Shown: positions 23,522 to 35,296 of the stretch, one piece after another
How the letters are laid out: the number at the start of each line of letters is the position of its first letter
Numbering within the stretch: the stretch's first letter is position 1
NCBI GenBank assembly: GCA_038496445.1
Contig: JALMLS010000354.1
Location: forward strand, 372,001-436,000
Direction of reading: 5' to 3'
Length of the DNA stretch: 64,000 bases
From: Trichosphaerium sp. ATCC 40318
Taxonomy: Eukaryota > Discosea > Flabellinia > Trichosidae
Made by a program: the position numbers and the translations under genes
The notes under the pieces: model-generated
The model's input: the letters and a program-made list of their open reading frames with translations, nothing else
What the model was told of the DNA's origin: nothing
Database searches by the model: none

Positions 23522-26204
23522 ATGCGTTCTATTCGCGCTGTGACAAGTCGAAATGCGTTTAAGCGTACACATAGGCGTATTTTGAATGATATTGGAAAAA
23601 AATTACGTCTAAACCACTTGGACGATTGGTACCGCGTCACTGCTACCGATGCGATTAACCGTGGGGCTTCTTTCGTAAAGTAAGTTACAGTTTATGTAAA
23701 CATACTTTAAACTGCGCTGAGTGGCCTATAACCCTTATGCACATTATAGCACAGTGTTTAACGGATCAATTTATAAATGTTTGTCACGAACGTACCCACA
23801 ACACGCCTGGGAAGCTCAAAAATTCATGTGCGAATTGTTTTCAAGTGTTTTGAACCGCCACTTAATTCTTGTACAGCCAAGTCCCTCAAATGTATTGGCA
23901 AACAGCCAGCAACATCCGTAAAGCTGTTGATGATGTTGGTAAGGCTTTAAACGTTAAAGTACTTGATGACTGGTATAAAACAAACTATTTTAAAGTTGTT
24001 AGTGAAGGAGGCAAATCGTTAATGTATGTGTATCTTACTTGTAAGGTAGCTTGTACAAGGACTAACAGAGGCACTCTAGGAATATATATAATGGTTCTAT
24101 ATCTGCTTGTTTATTTGATGTTTACTCTTATCACGTGTGGCACGAGTGGAAGTTCGGGTATGCGTTTGTTTTCTGATTTAATTCTTGTTTTTCTTTTCTT
24201 CTTTTGTTAGTATTCTTCCTGCCTTGAGGTCCTAAGAGAAGCATTATTTGTATTACAAATCCTTGATTTATTCTCAATACTTAAGAACAATTCAACTATA
24301 GTAATGGTTTGACATCGACAAGAGAATGTGTTGTTCTCGAATTTTTTTTTTCTTCAAGTTACAGTCATTGACAGTTTGTTTCTTATAGTCACACACCACT
24401 TAATTTTTGGGATAATGAAGACAACCACAAAAGAGCTTTAGATGACCTCGGACGTATACTTAACTATAAGCAATTATCTGATTGGTACAATGTTCACATT
24501 GATGATTTCAGTAAAAATTATCTCGGTCAGTTACTTGCGTACGCTAAAAATAAGTCTTCTAACTCTGTATCATTAACGCCTTTATAGGAACGAATATAAT
24601 AGTTCTATATCTTCTTGTCTAAAGTCAGTATACCCTCACTTTGATTGGCAATTCAAGTACGTCAAGTCAGTTCCTTGGGTTGTCAATGAAGTCCAAAATT
24701 TAATTATATGTGATGATGGATCTTTACAGCGTTTTGTTTAGTAAAGGAGATGATGAATACAAGATAACACTTTTGCATTCGTATGAGAAATCACTGCAAT
24801 TAAAGACTCTAGATGATTGGAGTACCATAACTACAAAGAATCGGGAATTAATCGGTTCCAGTCTTGCACTAGGGTACTTTGCTTTTTTTTTGTAGCGGAA
24901 CTTTTACCCCACACAGTATTTTACCACACCCACCTTGAAAATATTTTGGTTGGTGCGCACTCCTCATAATATATTCTGTGTGTAAATTAATGGGACGCCA
25001 CTATGCCTTCCTCCTGGCACACATGATGCATAGTAGTACTAATCAACAATGTCTTTGAGGGTTTTTTTTGGCAATCACTTGCAATGTCAATTGTTGATTT
25101 TATTTATCTTTATCGTAGGTATGGCACTTTGAACAAAGCTCTACATAAAATATACCCCTTGTACAATTGGCCAAAAGTGGGTATAATTACGACTGGTTAT
25201 TGGGAAAGTAAGACAACACAAAAGGCTTTTCTTCAAAAAATTAAAGAGAAATTGGGAATCACACGTGCTGAACTCTGGTAAGATCCACTGATATTGTTAA
25301 CTAAGGTTGATATATATTAACTTTTTCATCGGTTAGGTATCGTGTATCTGCAACTATTCTTAGAGACAATGGAGGTACTGGATTCCATAGCTATTGGCCA
25401 CATATCTTGGAAAATTTTGAACCCAATTTTTCTTGGGACTGGTCAAAGTTTTCGTTCGTTGGTAAAGCGTCAAAGCAAAGGTACTTTTTTCATGTTTCTT
25501 ATAAAGGCCTTGGTTCTCATAGATAATTGTAATAGATTACTGGTCCAAATAGTAAAGGAGATTTTCCCAAATTGTGAAGTTTTCGAACAACACGTTGTTG
25601 GTATTCTATCTCTTTACAATGTTGATTTATCAGTTGATGTTTATGTTCCTTCATATAACATAGCAATAGAGTATCAAGGTAATACATCATTCAATCAATC
25701 ATTGTCTCTGAAAGAAACTTAAAATGAGCTTATTTTAAAGCGTATCTTTTTTGTAAGTTTTTTTTGTTAACTGTTTATTAATAGGAGAGCAACATTATTC
25801 TGATTATGTATATAGTGGCCTATTTACAGATAGTCAAAAAGCAATAGACACAGAAAAGAGGCAAAAATGTATTGAGAACAGTGCGTGTCATGAGAGAACA
25901 TCTTTCTCACTTTTTACTCTTTTTTCACATTTTAATGGCTAAAACTCTTCAGATATTTGTTTAGTGCCTATACCCTACTGGTGGAAAGGAGACATAGAAT
26001 CAGTAATTTCCACTATAAATTTCTTTAAGGGAGACCACATTATTAATCGAGATTCAAATGGTGCTTTACCTTTGCTCGAGAAAGACCAGAAAAAAAGTAT
26101 GTATCTTTTTTATTTTTTGTTGCTTGCAATGCTAATAACTATACACAGTGGATAAAACTCTAATGGGCCCTTCACACCACACGTTCCTGCAACTTGTAAA
26201 TTAG
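23522..26204 (+). CDS. tandem helical-repeat protein with C-terminal RAP/PD-(D/E)XK-like domain
   Basis: About ten exons. The N-terminus (MRSIRAVTSRNAFKRTHRR) is Arg-rich and acid-free, like a mitochondrial presequence. Five units of about 60-70 residues follow. Each has a GK-L-L-DDWY core and a Y-NGSI/L...YP...W-KF tail: LRLNHLDDWYRV, VKVLDDWYKT, YKQLSDWYNV, LKTLDDWST and GITRAELWYRV. Their partners are GSIYKCLSRTYPQHAWE, ISACLFDVYSYHVWHEWKF, ISSCLKSVYPHFDW, LNKALHKIYPLYNW and ILENFEPNFSWDWSKF. The C-terminus has VDVYVPSYNIAIEYQGEQHY, then EKRQKC...ICLVPIPYWWKG. This is the D...E-x-Q...K layout of PD-(D/E)XK folds and strongly resembles RAP domains. The intron in EYQG is phase 1 and cleanly spliced. 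It ends at TAG 26202-26204. Probably an organellar RNA-processing factor or a nuclease; activity is inference. Confidence 0.7.
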
Positions 26205-26659
26205 TTTGTATTATATAATGGTGCTAAGCAACTCCTTGTACTGTACCAATTTTCTTGTTATTTTCTTTACGTCATCAGTCATGCTCATGATGCGCTTTTC
26301 ACTATTCAAACCACCTTTGGGCAGTTACAAATACTGTAGTTGAAGTAATATAATTTGACTGTTCAGATAAAACCCTCTACAACACCGCATTACCTTAGCT
26401 TTTGTAAATACATATCACATAGAATCTGTAGAGAAACTCAAGTACTAGCCAAGACAGAAGACTATTAATATCTAAAGTGTTGTTCCTTCTTTAAGCTGTG
26501 GACTGACTATATCACGTGCTAACTTGAAACAGTTCACGTTTTTATTTTATTTACACCACATGTTAGTGCTCATTAGTACAAACGCACATTAAATCTGCCA
26601 TCATCAGATCTATGATGGGTGACAAGGTGTTGCCTTGGCGAGGTGGATAGTAACTTTTA
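26205..26659. other. intergenic region, no gene seen
   Basis: Convergent 3' region between the RAP-like gene and a small minus-strand gene. One CACGTG palindrome lies near 26513. No open frame with coding character was recognised. Confidence 0.4.
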
Positions 26660-27122
26660 TCAAGACGGACAGTACCGCACTACGTCACCCTGCTGCAAAG
26701 GATTTTGAGGTTCTTTACCGTTTACAGTCATGACTGTTGCTGTTTGTCTTAGTGGTGAACTTTTAATAGCTGGATCGTTTACAGCTACAAAAGAGGTGAA
26801 CGCAGAAGGCTCCATCTAAAAGAAAGTCAGAAAAACGGTTTTAAACGAAATTAAGCGTAACGTACCCCATTTGGTATTTCTACTGTAGAAACTACTGCAG
26901 GTCTACAATCAAGGGCGTTTGACTCGTATAACATACAACTTACGGTTATCTGGATGAACGTTAACGTTTAACGCATGTTTATGTCTATTAACGTACGTTT
27001 CCGTTGTATTGAGGCTCATTAAATACTGAATGCTTAGTTTTGCCAGAAGTCCTATTTAGCATACGTGAGGAGCTTCTACTCCTTGTACCTTGTTTCCCTG
27101 ATGTGTAGTGGCGCATGCGCAT
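26660..27122 (-). CDS. small orphan protein, three exons
   Basis: Not recognised. Three exons join with phase-0 introns. The ATG at 27122 starts MRMRHYTSGKQGTRSRSSSR, a basic Ser/Arg region, followed by KTKHSVFNEPQYNGN before a GTACGT donor. Exon 2 resumes after CATCCAG with ITVSCMLYESNALDCRP and ends VEIPNG before a second GTACGT donor. Exon 3 starts after TTTTAG with MEPSAFTSFVAVNDPAIK and ends GDVVRYCPS at TGA 26660-26662. The product is about 120 residues. Two matching GTACGT donors, poly-T acceptors and continuous phase support a real gene despite its small size. No signal peptide or transmembrane helix is seen. Confidence 0.5.
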
Positions 27123-27255
27123 GTTGATTGTGTGTGACAGTAATACTCTTTGAGTTTTTCCTGAATCCTCAAGTTCTTGTTCCGTGAATTAGGCCTTGTT
27201 CTACACAAAAATTCCAAGTGATCAAAAGAAAACATAGTAGATTTATGGAGTAATC

Positions 27256-27417
27256 ATGAGAGGTGTTTGGCATAGAAATACACGGTGTGGACTTCGAGAA
27301 TTACGCAAGCAAGAAATTGCCATCCTGAATATTTCTGACACGCTAATGCTCGTGTTACAGTTAAATCGTATTGCCCTCTGTAAGGTCAATAGATCTATAG
27401 CAAGGAAAAAAGAATGA
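27256..27417 (+). CDS. possible small helical ORF
   Basis: An uninterrupted 53-codon frame from ATG to TGA, starting MRGVWHRNTRCGLRELRKQE and continuing with a Leu/Ile-rich amphipathic segment and a basic end. No splice context or homology supports it, and it could be chance. Listed because its composition looks protein-like and nothing else explains the interval. Confidence 0.2.
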   Translation: MRGVWHRNTRCGLRELRKQEIAILNISDTLMLVLQLNRIALCKVNRSIARKKE

Positions 27418-27793
27418 CTCAGTTTTGCAACGACGAAAAACACTTGCTGGTTTTAATGTGAGCCATGTACCACTGCATAAAAAAGAACTTGTATTCGAAA
27501 TCACAGCTGTAAGGTTTACGAACACGTGATTGTTATAATTTGTACATGTACGTGAATAAGTTATACAGCCATTTCACAATTGTATCAGCTATCGTACCTA
27601 AAACAGGTTACCTCCATTAAAAACGCAGACAATATATATCCAAAACATGTGCGCCGCATGTTGATTCTTCGTCATTTCGGGCTTTTGTGGAAAAAAAAGC
27701 ACCCGAACTTTGATTGAGTACAATCATCACTTTTCATTAAGACAAAACAACAACACATCTCCCTATTCCTCACACCCTTTAAACCATAACAAC

Positions 27794-28261
27794 ATGAATA
27801 TTTGCAACGGTAACGACCCAAACTTGAAGTACCCTTGGAATGAACAGAATTTCTTGTATGATACACCTACCCCTGAACATGCCCTAGTACTAGTAAGTCT
27901 TCTCCTCTATTCAAGATAGAGAACTAGTTTTTACAGAATTCCGATTTACTTATTTCATTCAAGGACAACTCTCAATACTATAACGACCCATACTACTACA
28001 CAAATACGTGGTCTAATCACGTGCCATTCGTAGCTGATGAAATTCCTCAAAACGTATGTAGCTAGAATGTTTTGTTCGCATACTAACTCTTCTTAGATTG
28101 AACAAAGCTTCTTTGCACCTCAACCACCATTACAAGTACCACAAGAACCATCAGTACTACCCCATCGGGTTTTTGAACATTCTACAAGCGAAGCTACAAT
28201 TCCGGGAGAAGAAAAACGTGTGCGGAAAGAGAGTACGCGGTACGCTGGGTACACTGTTTAG
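27794..28261 (+). CDS. small Tyr/Pro/Asn-rich orphan protein
   Basis: Not recognised. Three exons. The ATG at 27794 gives MNICNGNDPNLKYPWNEQNF, and exon 1 ends at the GTAAGT near 27893. Exon 2 starts after TTCAAG with DNSQYYNDPYYYTNTWSNHV and ends at the GTATGT donor near 28053. Exon 3 starts after TTCTTAG with IEQSFFAPQPPLQVPQEPS and ends in a charged tail at TAG 28259-28261. About 120 residues, low complexity, no signal peptide or membrane segment. The composition suggests a disordered, perhaps prion-like or nuclear protein. Phase is conserved across both introns, which supports reality. Confidence 0.5.
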
Positions 28262-28493
28262 ACTCTCAAGTAAAACTGAAAACATCTGTAATTAAATATT
28301 TTGTGTACAAAAAATCCATGATTGATAACTTATTAAAGAAATACATTACACCAACGTATAAAGTTTCTTAAGCTCCCCTGTATCTCAATACTATTACTTA
28401 TCACTAGTATCAGTCACGTGACTTGAGCAGAGCTTGTTAAAACTACAACCAAATCAGTCAAAACCAATATTTTGTAACAACATACTCTTATTT

Positions 28494-31400
28494 CTATTTC
28501 TTTTCTTGTGTAGCTTTAATAGCTTCTATCCACTCTTCTCGACTCTCAGGTGTATCCGCTGATAGATAAAAAGTTCGCCTAAAGTTGAAAAAAGAGAACC
28601 ATTAGCAACAACGAGGATATTTCTAGAAAAGGAAAAGTTATCAATCATAGATTTGTACCTGTTTGAGTCTGTGTGGTTTATTTGAAATCCGTTCTGAAAT
28701 CCACCTTCTGGCCATACGCTCACAGTTGTACCAAATAAAGGTATATTACCAAGAGGTTCAGAATCATGCTCTGATCTGTAGTAGAATATATTGAGGCCAA
28801 CGAGAATCATAAAACGACGTGTTGAAGACCTCATACTGAAGTTCATCCTAAGTTTATAAATCAGTTTTAAATAGACTATGCACGTGATATTGTGATATCA
28901 ATATTTACCCTTTTTTTCGTAGAAATCCACTCATCAACTGGCCGTTGTCTCCAGATAATAAAAAGTTAACAGAAGGCAGCATAATGTCTTTGGCATTTCC
29001 TAAAAAAGATAGTCATATAAGTTGAACCCTTGATTGCTGAAACATACTTGCTAAGGACGTTAAAATTGGTTGCCTGTCGAACCTCTTGGCACATGAAAAT
29101 AAAGCTCCTCTTTTTACCAATAATATCAACACTTCATCCATATTATATACTAGAGCACTCCCCTGAAAACAAAGTTAAAGACGGACAAAAGAAAAGCAAA
29201 CAAGAAAAACAATAAATCATTTCGTACAATAATGCTTCTGTTTGACTTTGTTGGTACTGTTATACATTCAGGCCATTCGTCTAAAATGTATTCTATATGT
29301 GCTATCGGCTGTGGTTGTAGAGCATTAACACCATTTACAGCCAAAGACAGTAGCTCCGCAGCAAAATCTCTGTCTTGCTTTTGTATATGTTGTAGCAAAA
29401 AATCCATAAATCTCTTGACCTTTTTTGTGAACATTAGTAGGCGTTATTGTACTTGTATTATAAAACCTTTGGTGTATGGCATTCTTGAAAGTTAGATACT
29501 GCTGTATGGAGTAACTTTATATGCGAGACTTCCTTTGGATCGACATTGTTGATAAGCAAGTTAAGCACGTTTTTATCCCATAATTTCGCAACATCTTCAA
29601 GAAGCTCCTGGTCAATTAATGGTTTCGGTAGTTGGTATTTTATAGTCTCTGTAGGATCTACGCTCTGCGGTATAACAAATTGCTGCTCGTCTGCCGCTGA
29701 TATGACCACTTTAAGCGTCTGAACATCAGACTGCCTTAACAGTATTCAATACTTGTTTTTAATTGTATCTGAACGTACTTTGCCAGAGCCATTAGTAATT
29801 CACGAGACGGTCTACCACCTTTACTTAAAAGTAAAGATACCATAGGTGTAGCACACTTATCAAAAAAGTTAGAAAGAGCCAAACATCCTGAGCAAAAAAC
29901 CAAAAAAACAAAAAACCGAGAAAAATGATTTTCTCACCTCGTTGATTATTGTAGCCTTGATCATCAACTTGTCATCAATAGGTAACATTTCTTGCTGTAA
30001 AACAGCTTTAGCACATTCAACACTTCCGTTTTCAACGGAAATATCCAATGCTCTTATAAGGTCAGGCTTGCTAACACCAACATTTAACAGCATCTCAACG
30101 TTCTTAAAAATTTTGCGATTAGAAACGCATACTTATAATAACTTCTCACCTCTCTATCTCCTGATACACAAGCATAATGTAGAGGAGTCCAATCCTTATG
30201 TGCTTTTATCGTCTGAGGTCTTCTATCCGCTAAGATTTCTAAAACAAGTCAAAACGGACAAAAGTTCTCATCAAGAATGAACGCACTCAAGAATGCTTTT
30301 GGCACGTTGGCTATAATACAAACGTTAGATGTGGTAAGATGAGGTTCAACTTACTTGATCCAGACTCACTACGAGGTGTGTACGCTGATTTACTTCCTGT
30401 ATCTCTCCTTTCAAGTGGTGGTAGAGGCCTTTGATAGCTACGAGGTAGAAACTCACTTTTGTATCCTTGACTTAACTTCGGACCAACACGTCTGACGTCA
30501 TGTGATAAACCTTCTTCTTCTTCTTTTTCTTCTCTTTGATTTGGTAGTGCACGTGACCTTTGAAGTTTCTTTATCATTATTTCTTGACTCTCTATACGTT
30601 GTTTTAAACTTGATATTTCTCTTTGTTGTTCATCTGTCCGGTGTAAAAGTCTCGAAATCATTTCTTCCATTGATGACAACCTATCTTCAACAAGCGAGCT
30701 TTTAGAATTGCTACTATCAATACTACTCGAGTTTACAATTCCAGATCTTCTCTTAGCTAACACTACAGTACTCCTACTTGATCCTTCACTACCGCTTTCA
30801 ATTTTATTCCTGAGAGACCCACTAGACCATCCTCTTATCATCGTTTTTTTAGGATACTTATGATCTGCTTCTGAAAATCGAGCATCTGCGGATTTATCGT
30901 TTACTTTACGCTTAGGTTTAGACTCTTTTGCCCTCCATGGACCTGCAACAGAAACAGGTGATGGTTTGGGGCTTTCAAGTTTGCTAGCGACTGTATCAAC
31001 CTAAAACTGTTAAAAAAAAAGATCGAAATGAGATCTTCTTGCCTTCTGATTCTTGTCTGGCGCTGACCATACCATCCCAAGGCGACTTGCAATGTCGTAG
31101 ATAACGGATCCTGTTGTAGCTGTAGTAGTACTCCCACTCTGGGAAAGAGTCTCAGCCTTCTCTGATTTGCTAGCTGCTGTTTTCTGTGAAGACCATTCTG
31201 ATCTACTATCGAAACTGCTGTCTTCCCGTGCATAATAAAACCCTGCCCACTCATCTTCTTCATCACTTGGATATTCAGGAGGTAGTGGAGGTGCCTCTGA
31301 TTCGCTTTCATCCGAGTCATAAGTAGTATCGTCCAAAATTAAAGACTTTTGACGAATAGGCGTAAATTTACCACTGTTCTAGTTATAAATAAGATGAGCA

Positions 31401-31828
31401 CGTGATTTTCTGGTACTGTTTTTGAAAAATAAAGTGTTAATTGGACTGACCATGCGTTCTACAGGATTAGGTGGTGGTTTATACGATGGTAAAGGCGCTG
31501 GAGGTGGAGCTTCTGCATTTGAAGGAGGTGGAGCTGGTGGAGCTTTTTTAGGTCTAAAACGCCTATTCTTTTTATTGCGTTAAGCTTTAGATATTTGTAG
31601 GTACCTATTTACCACATCATTTGGGTTGTTTTGCATTTTAATGTCGTTTGGGTGTCAACCAAGTCAACACGTGTCAATTCTTGAGGTATCGCTCTGTAGA
31701 GCATGCGTACGCGTACAGGATCATTATTGGATAGGAACTGGAATTTTACATAAACTTTACCCAATAAAGCCGAGGTACATTTCAGGAAACATAAACTCGC
31801 TTACGCCTTTTGGAGGCAGTTCGTTATT
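28494..31828 (-). CDS. scaffold protein: Pro-rich, coiled coil, ankyrin repeats, PH domain (5' end uncertain)
   Basis: Multi-domain signalling adaptor. The first exon I can place (ending at 31828) gives NNELPPKG, joined over a GTAAGC intron to NNDPVRVRMLYRAIPQELTR. A Pro-rich stretch follows (KKAPPAPPPSNAEAPPPAP, about 31.5 kb). Acidic sequence comes next (PPEYPSDEEDEWAGFYYARE), then a Ser-rich basic linker and a coiled coil (MEEMISRLLHRTDEQQREIS, about 30.6 kb). Ankyrin-type repeats span 29-30.3 kb (KDWTPLHYACVSGDREV; LIRALDISVENGSVECAKAV). The C-terminal exons form a PH domain: LMSGFLRKKG, STRRFMILVGLNIFYY and RTFYLSADTPESREEWIEAI, whose final helix has the invariant Trp. TAG is at 28494-28496. 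Likely binds phosphoinositide membranes and partners through ankyrin and Pro-rich parts. The true ATG lies upstream of 31828 and was not found with confidence. Confidence 0.7.
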
Positions 31829-32136
31829 CTAAAATAGAAGTTTTGGTGTCTTCATTTGTTAATAAAAAGCCGCAAAGCTTAAAGCACGTGCTACTGCCAC
31901 TGAAGAACCTGAGGCTGTGGGACAAATTAGAGAAATGCAAGGATCATTTCAGTGACTATCATAGCCTTTAAACTCACTCAAAGAAGAGAACAAAATGTTG
32001 AGCTTGTTCTTTAATTGTTAGTGACAACACGTGAGCTGTAAGTCTGGTGATACAACTCAGTCAACTTCCTTTTGTGAAATGTATTTATTCTACAATAGTA
32101 GCCAAGGCTTTCTTAGGCGTATTAAACATAAACCAT

Positions 32137-32837
32137 CTACCTGGAGAGGCCGCACTTCCTGCAAGAGCGTCTACTAGCAAAGTTATGATCGCCACAACCG
32201 CTGCACATCCAATCACCTGATGACATGCTTAGAAAAGAACTCTAAAACAATAGTGAATACATACCTCTCTTGAAGGAACCCTGGCTCTTCGTCTTTTTAC
32301 CCTATACCACAAGTAAACCCAAACACCCATTCAACATTAAAAAGAAAAAAATCCACTGTCATCAACAGGCACAAATGAAAAAAGATAAAAAAAAATGCAA
32401 CACTCACTGTTTTGGATAGATTACATTTTCTGCATACAGAACGTGATCTAAAGTTTAGCTCTCCGCATCCACTGCAATACCAATCTCCAATTACGATCGT
32501 AGAGTTGGAAGGCATGGAAGACTGACCTTTTGGTAGCCTGCATTTAAAGCAGTCTGTTCGACTCTTAAAATTAAGCGTTTTGCAAGATTCTACTGCACAA
32601 ATCCAATCACCAGGCTCTGCAGTCTGCTTTGCTGCTGGTTTCTTTGTATAAGAACCTACCTTTGGTATAATGTGAGCCCGTTTATTGCTTTGATGACCAA
32701 AAAACAGTAGAGATAAAGGGTACCTGTACAGTGCGAGGTTTTTTGCATTTGAAACAAATTGTTCTCTTAGCGAAGTTATCTTTGCCACATGAATAGCACC
32801 TCCAATCACCTGGTTTTAATGAGATTGCACGAGACAT
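32137..32837 (-). CDS. protein of four RanBP2-type zinc fingers
   Basis: Small protein made almost only of RanBP2-type zinc fingers. The ATG at 32837 gives MSRAISLKPGDWRCYSCGKD, with finger 1 continuing NFAKRTICFKCKKPR. Finger 2 is GDWICAVESCKTLNFKSRTD then CFKCRLPKG, with one extra-spaced first Cys pair. Finger 3 is GDWYCSGCGELNFRSRSVC then RKCN. Finger 4 is GDWMCSGCGDHNFASRRSC then RKCGLSR, ending at TAG 32137-32139. Each keeps the W-x-C-x2-4-C-x3-N-x6-C-x2-C pattern. The Asn and the Arg positions are those that read GGU in single-stranded RNA in the ZRANB2 family, so RNA binding is more likely than ubiquitin binding. Exons correspond closely to fingers, and the exon joining fingers 3 and 4 has an uncertain frame. 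Confidence 0.8.
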
Positions 32838-34329
32838 ATTATTACTTGATTTACTAAGTGTTGCTTGGCGTGATGCCTCTTCACAATTTTATCCAACTTT
32901 TATTTTCAGTGAAACTGTTTCTCATTGTTTAATGGCTGTGAAGTTTTCCTCTGAAATTATCCACTGTGGGACGTAGTGACGATAAAAGAATAATGTCTTT
33001 CATTGCGTATAGTCATACCAGCAAGTTTTACTTACTTTCAAGTTGCTAAAAAACTACGAACTTGTTCGTAAGCTTATAGATTAGTAGCGAACTAACACGT
33101 GGAACAAAGTAAAATCGCAAGGGTCTTGAGGATCGCGGATTCAATTGTCAACAGGCGACCAACTGGACCTAGTTCTAGCGCGTTGTAAGCTGCTACGAAT
33201 TTATTTCGTATCTAAGTACTTACAAGCTCTGGGGCTGTTTGGTACAAACAACTCTTTGAGATGACAGTACACGTTTGAACTTTGCCTGAAAGAACACCAT
33301 TTATTTCTACAATCAAACTACTGTTTGAACACCCAAAAGAGTATTCTATTGCAAAACTTAAACAACCTACCATCAAAGAAGGAAGATGAAATCTGTAGCT
33401 CTTGACGCTTGAATTACTGGAACTTGTGGCACAGCGTGCTGATCACAAAGATTCGAAGAGTTTTCTGGAACTAAAAAGGAAAAACCAAATACCAGTTTGC
33501 AACGGTAATAGCACTATACTTACTGGCAACACCTATCAAAAGACTCATTTAGTGAAGCAGCTTCCCCAAACCGAGATTTCACAAATAGAATACCACCGTC
33601 ACACATTTTTCAAACAACACAAGCAAAACTCTCTGGTGGAAGTAAAATCACAGCTGCCATTTTTATCAGCAAAATAAGGTCAGTACACCGGAACAAGCCT
33701 GCAAGAATAACTTAAACAGTGTCCTAAGATTTTCAAACGGAATGCTTGTACCTACTACTAGTACCAAAACAACCACAATTTCACCAAGTCTCGTTCTAGT
33801 AACGATGCGCAGCGGGTCACTAAACGTCCTCCAGAACTAAACCATGAACCCAAGCCCCACAATCACCACATCACTGATAAATAGCACTCACACACATTCT
33901 GTTTGTACATTAAAACAACAAATCAATGTAAAGTACTCCCATATTTGACCTTTTTTTTTGAACGTCGAAGATATTATTCTCTTGTGTTTCCATAACGAAA
34001 TAGTTTTAATTAATATTAGCTTTAATAGACTTCTGCCTTCTTAGGGCAACCTTGAGAGCTCTCGAGCACGTCGTGGAGCATCCACGTACCAAGCCCTGCT
34101 AACAAAGTTCTTCGGAATTCAGCGCTAGTATTTAGCCAACAGCTTTACCTTTGCTTATGAGATGCGTATAAGAACTACGTTCCCGTGTATACTATATACA
34201 TGGAGTACGATGTTTGTGTTTGGTTCGTTTGAAATGGGCAATCGAATGTGTATACAATGACATTTACTTTTCGTGTGACAAGTTGACAGGTAGTGCATTC
34301 TATGACTTAGTCAATGATTGAGATTTAGC
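32838..34329. other. 1.5-kb stretch without a confident gene
   Basis: The longest apparently non-coding interval. A 91-codon open frame (33402-33677, plus) lacks an ATG start, and its Gln/Lys/Thr-rich composition is not convincing. Sequence near 33120-33250 and 33760-33900 shows no splice or coding pattern I trust. It may hold non-coding RNA or decayed sequence. Confidence 0.35.
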
Positions 34330-34554
34330 TCATTGCAAGTTTCTGTAGTGCGCTTTATAAATAAAAGAGCCTCCACACGCGATGAGACAAGCCTGCAGGC
34401 GGTACAAACTACTAAAACTGTATTTTTTAGTCTTCAATTTAATCTCATGCGCTATCACCCTGTACGTGCGTAAAGCATATAATACCAATGCGAGAGAAAC
34501 GTCATACAGCGGTCCGTAAGTCACAATCAGCAATACAGCGACGCCAGTCTCCAT
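34330..34554 (-). CDS. possible small membrane protein
   Basis: Open frame from an ATG at 34554: METGVAVLLIVTYGPLYDVS then LALVLYALRTY, one or two hydrophobic helices followed by basic residues. A GTACAG sequence inside the frame could be a donor, so the distal half may be intronic. No homology is recognised. Confidence 0.25.
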   Translation of the reverse strand: METGVAVLLIVTYGPLYDVSLALVLYALRTYRVIAHEIKLKTKKYSFSSLYRLQACLIACGGSFIYKAHYRNLQ

Positions 34555-34662
34555 AACACTGTTCTACGCTCCACCGATCATACAGAAAAGTGACCACGTG
34601 ATTTTTAGTCTTGTTGATTTAGCTTTAAGAGTGTAGTGTCTCGTCATACCAAGAGTATCCCT

Positions 34663-34860
34663 CTAGATGCTATAGGAGTATATGACGTGTTTGTAGTCTC
34701 CTACAGAATTGCAGTAATGTGGTCCGCTACAAATACTGGCAAGCGCGAAACAACACCTGTACCAATATAGTCTGAAAATTACTATTGTTGTAACCGCTTC
34801 TAAAACTTGGATACTGCACTTTAGTAGCTGAAGAAAAAAGAACAAAACGACCGAAAGCAA
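34663..34860 (-). CDS. possible exon of a small membrane protein
   Basis: Frame beginning after a CTTCAG acceptor: LLKCSIQVLEAVTTIVIFRL, hydrophobic, then Cys-rich sequence to TAG. There is no ATG in frame, so it would need an upstream exon, and a GTACAGG inside it may be a donor. Could belong with the frame at 34330-34554. Confidence 0.2.
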   Translation of the reverse strand: MLSVVLFFFLQLLKCSIQVLEAVTTIVIFRLYWYRCCFALASICSGPHYCNSVGDYKHVIYSYSI

Positions 34861-35296
34861 ACGCTCGTACTTTTAAATATTACGCATGAAATCGCTAGTT
34901 AGTGTGATCACATTTTAACATAAACTAAGCAGCGGTTTAAACGTTTAAACACGTTAATTTACGCTACCAAACCTCTATGAAGTAATAGTCCTTTACCCGA
35001 TAATCACGTGGTAGGCGGACTAATTACATTCTCATAGGTGTAATACAACTAAGGCACGTTTCATAAAATGTACAAAAGAAACTGGTTTTGTTCTGAAGAC
35101 TTGTTCAACTTTACAAAGCAATTTTAAACAGTTTGTGCAGTTTTTTTTTTGAAAACTAGTTTTACTTCACATAACGTTTATCAAAACCGTTACAGCCCGA
35201 AGTATCATCGTACTTTACACTTAAACAAACAACAATCAAACATTCTTTACCGCAAAAAACAGTCACGTGATGCAAAAAAAAAGCCAAAACGTTTTT
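34861..35296. other. intergenic region, no gene seen
   Basis: AT-rich, with CACGTG palindromes near 35006 and 35265. No coding signal was recognised. Confidence 0.4.

Noticed and set aside
33402-33677. 91-codon open frame as a gene
   Set aside because: It starts with GTG, has no upstream exon signal and has biased composition. Insufficient support.
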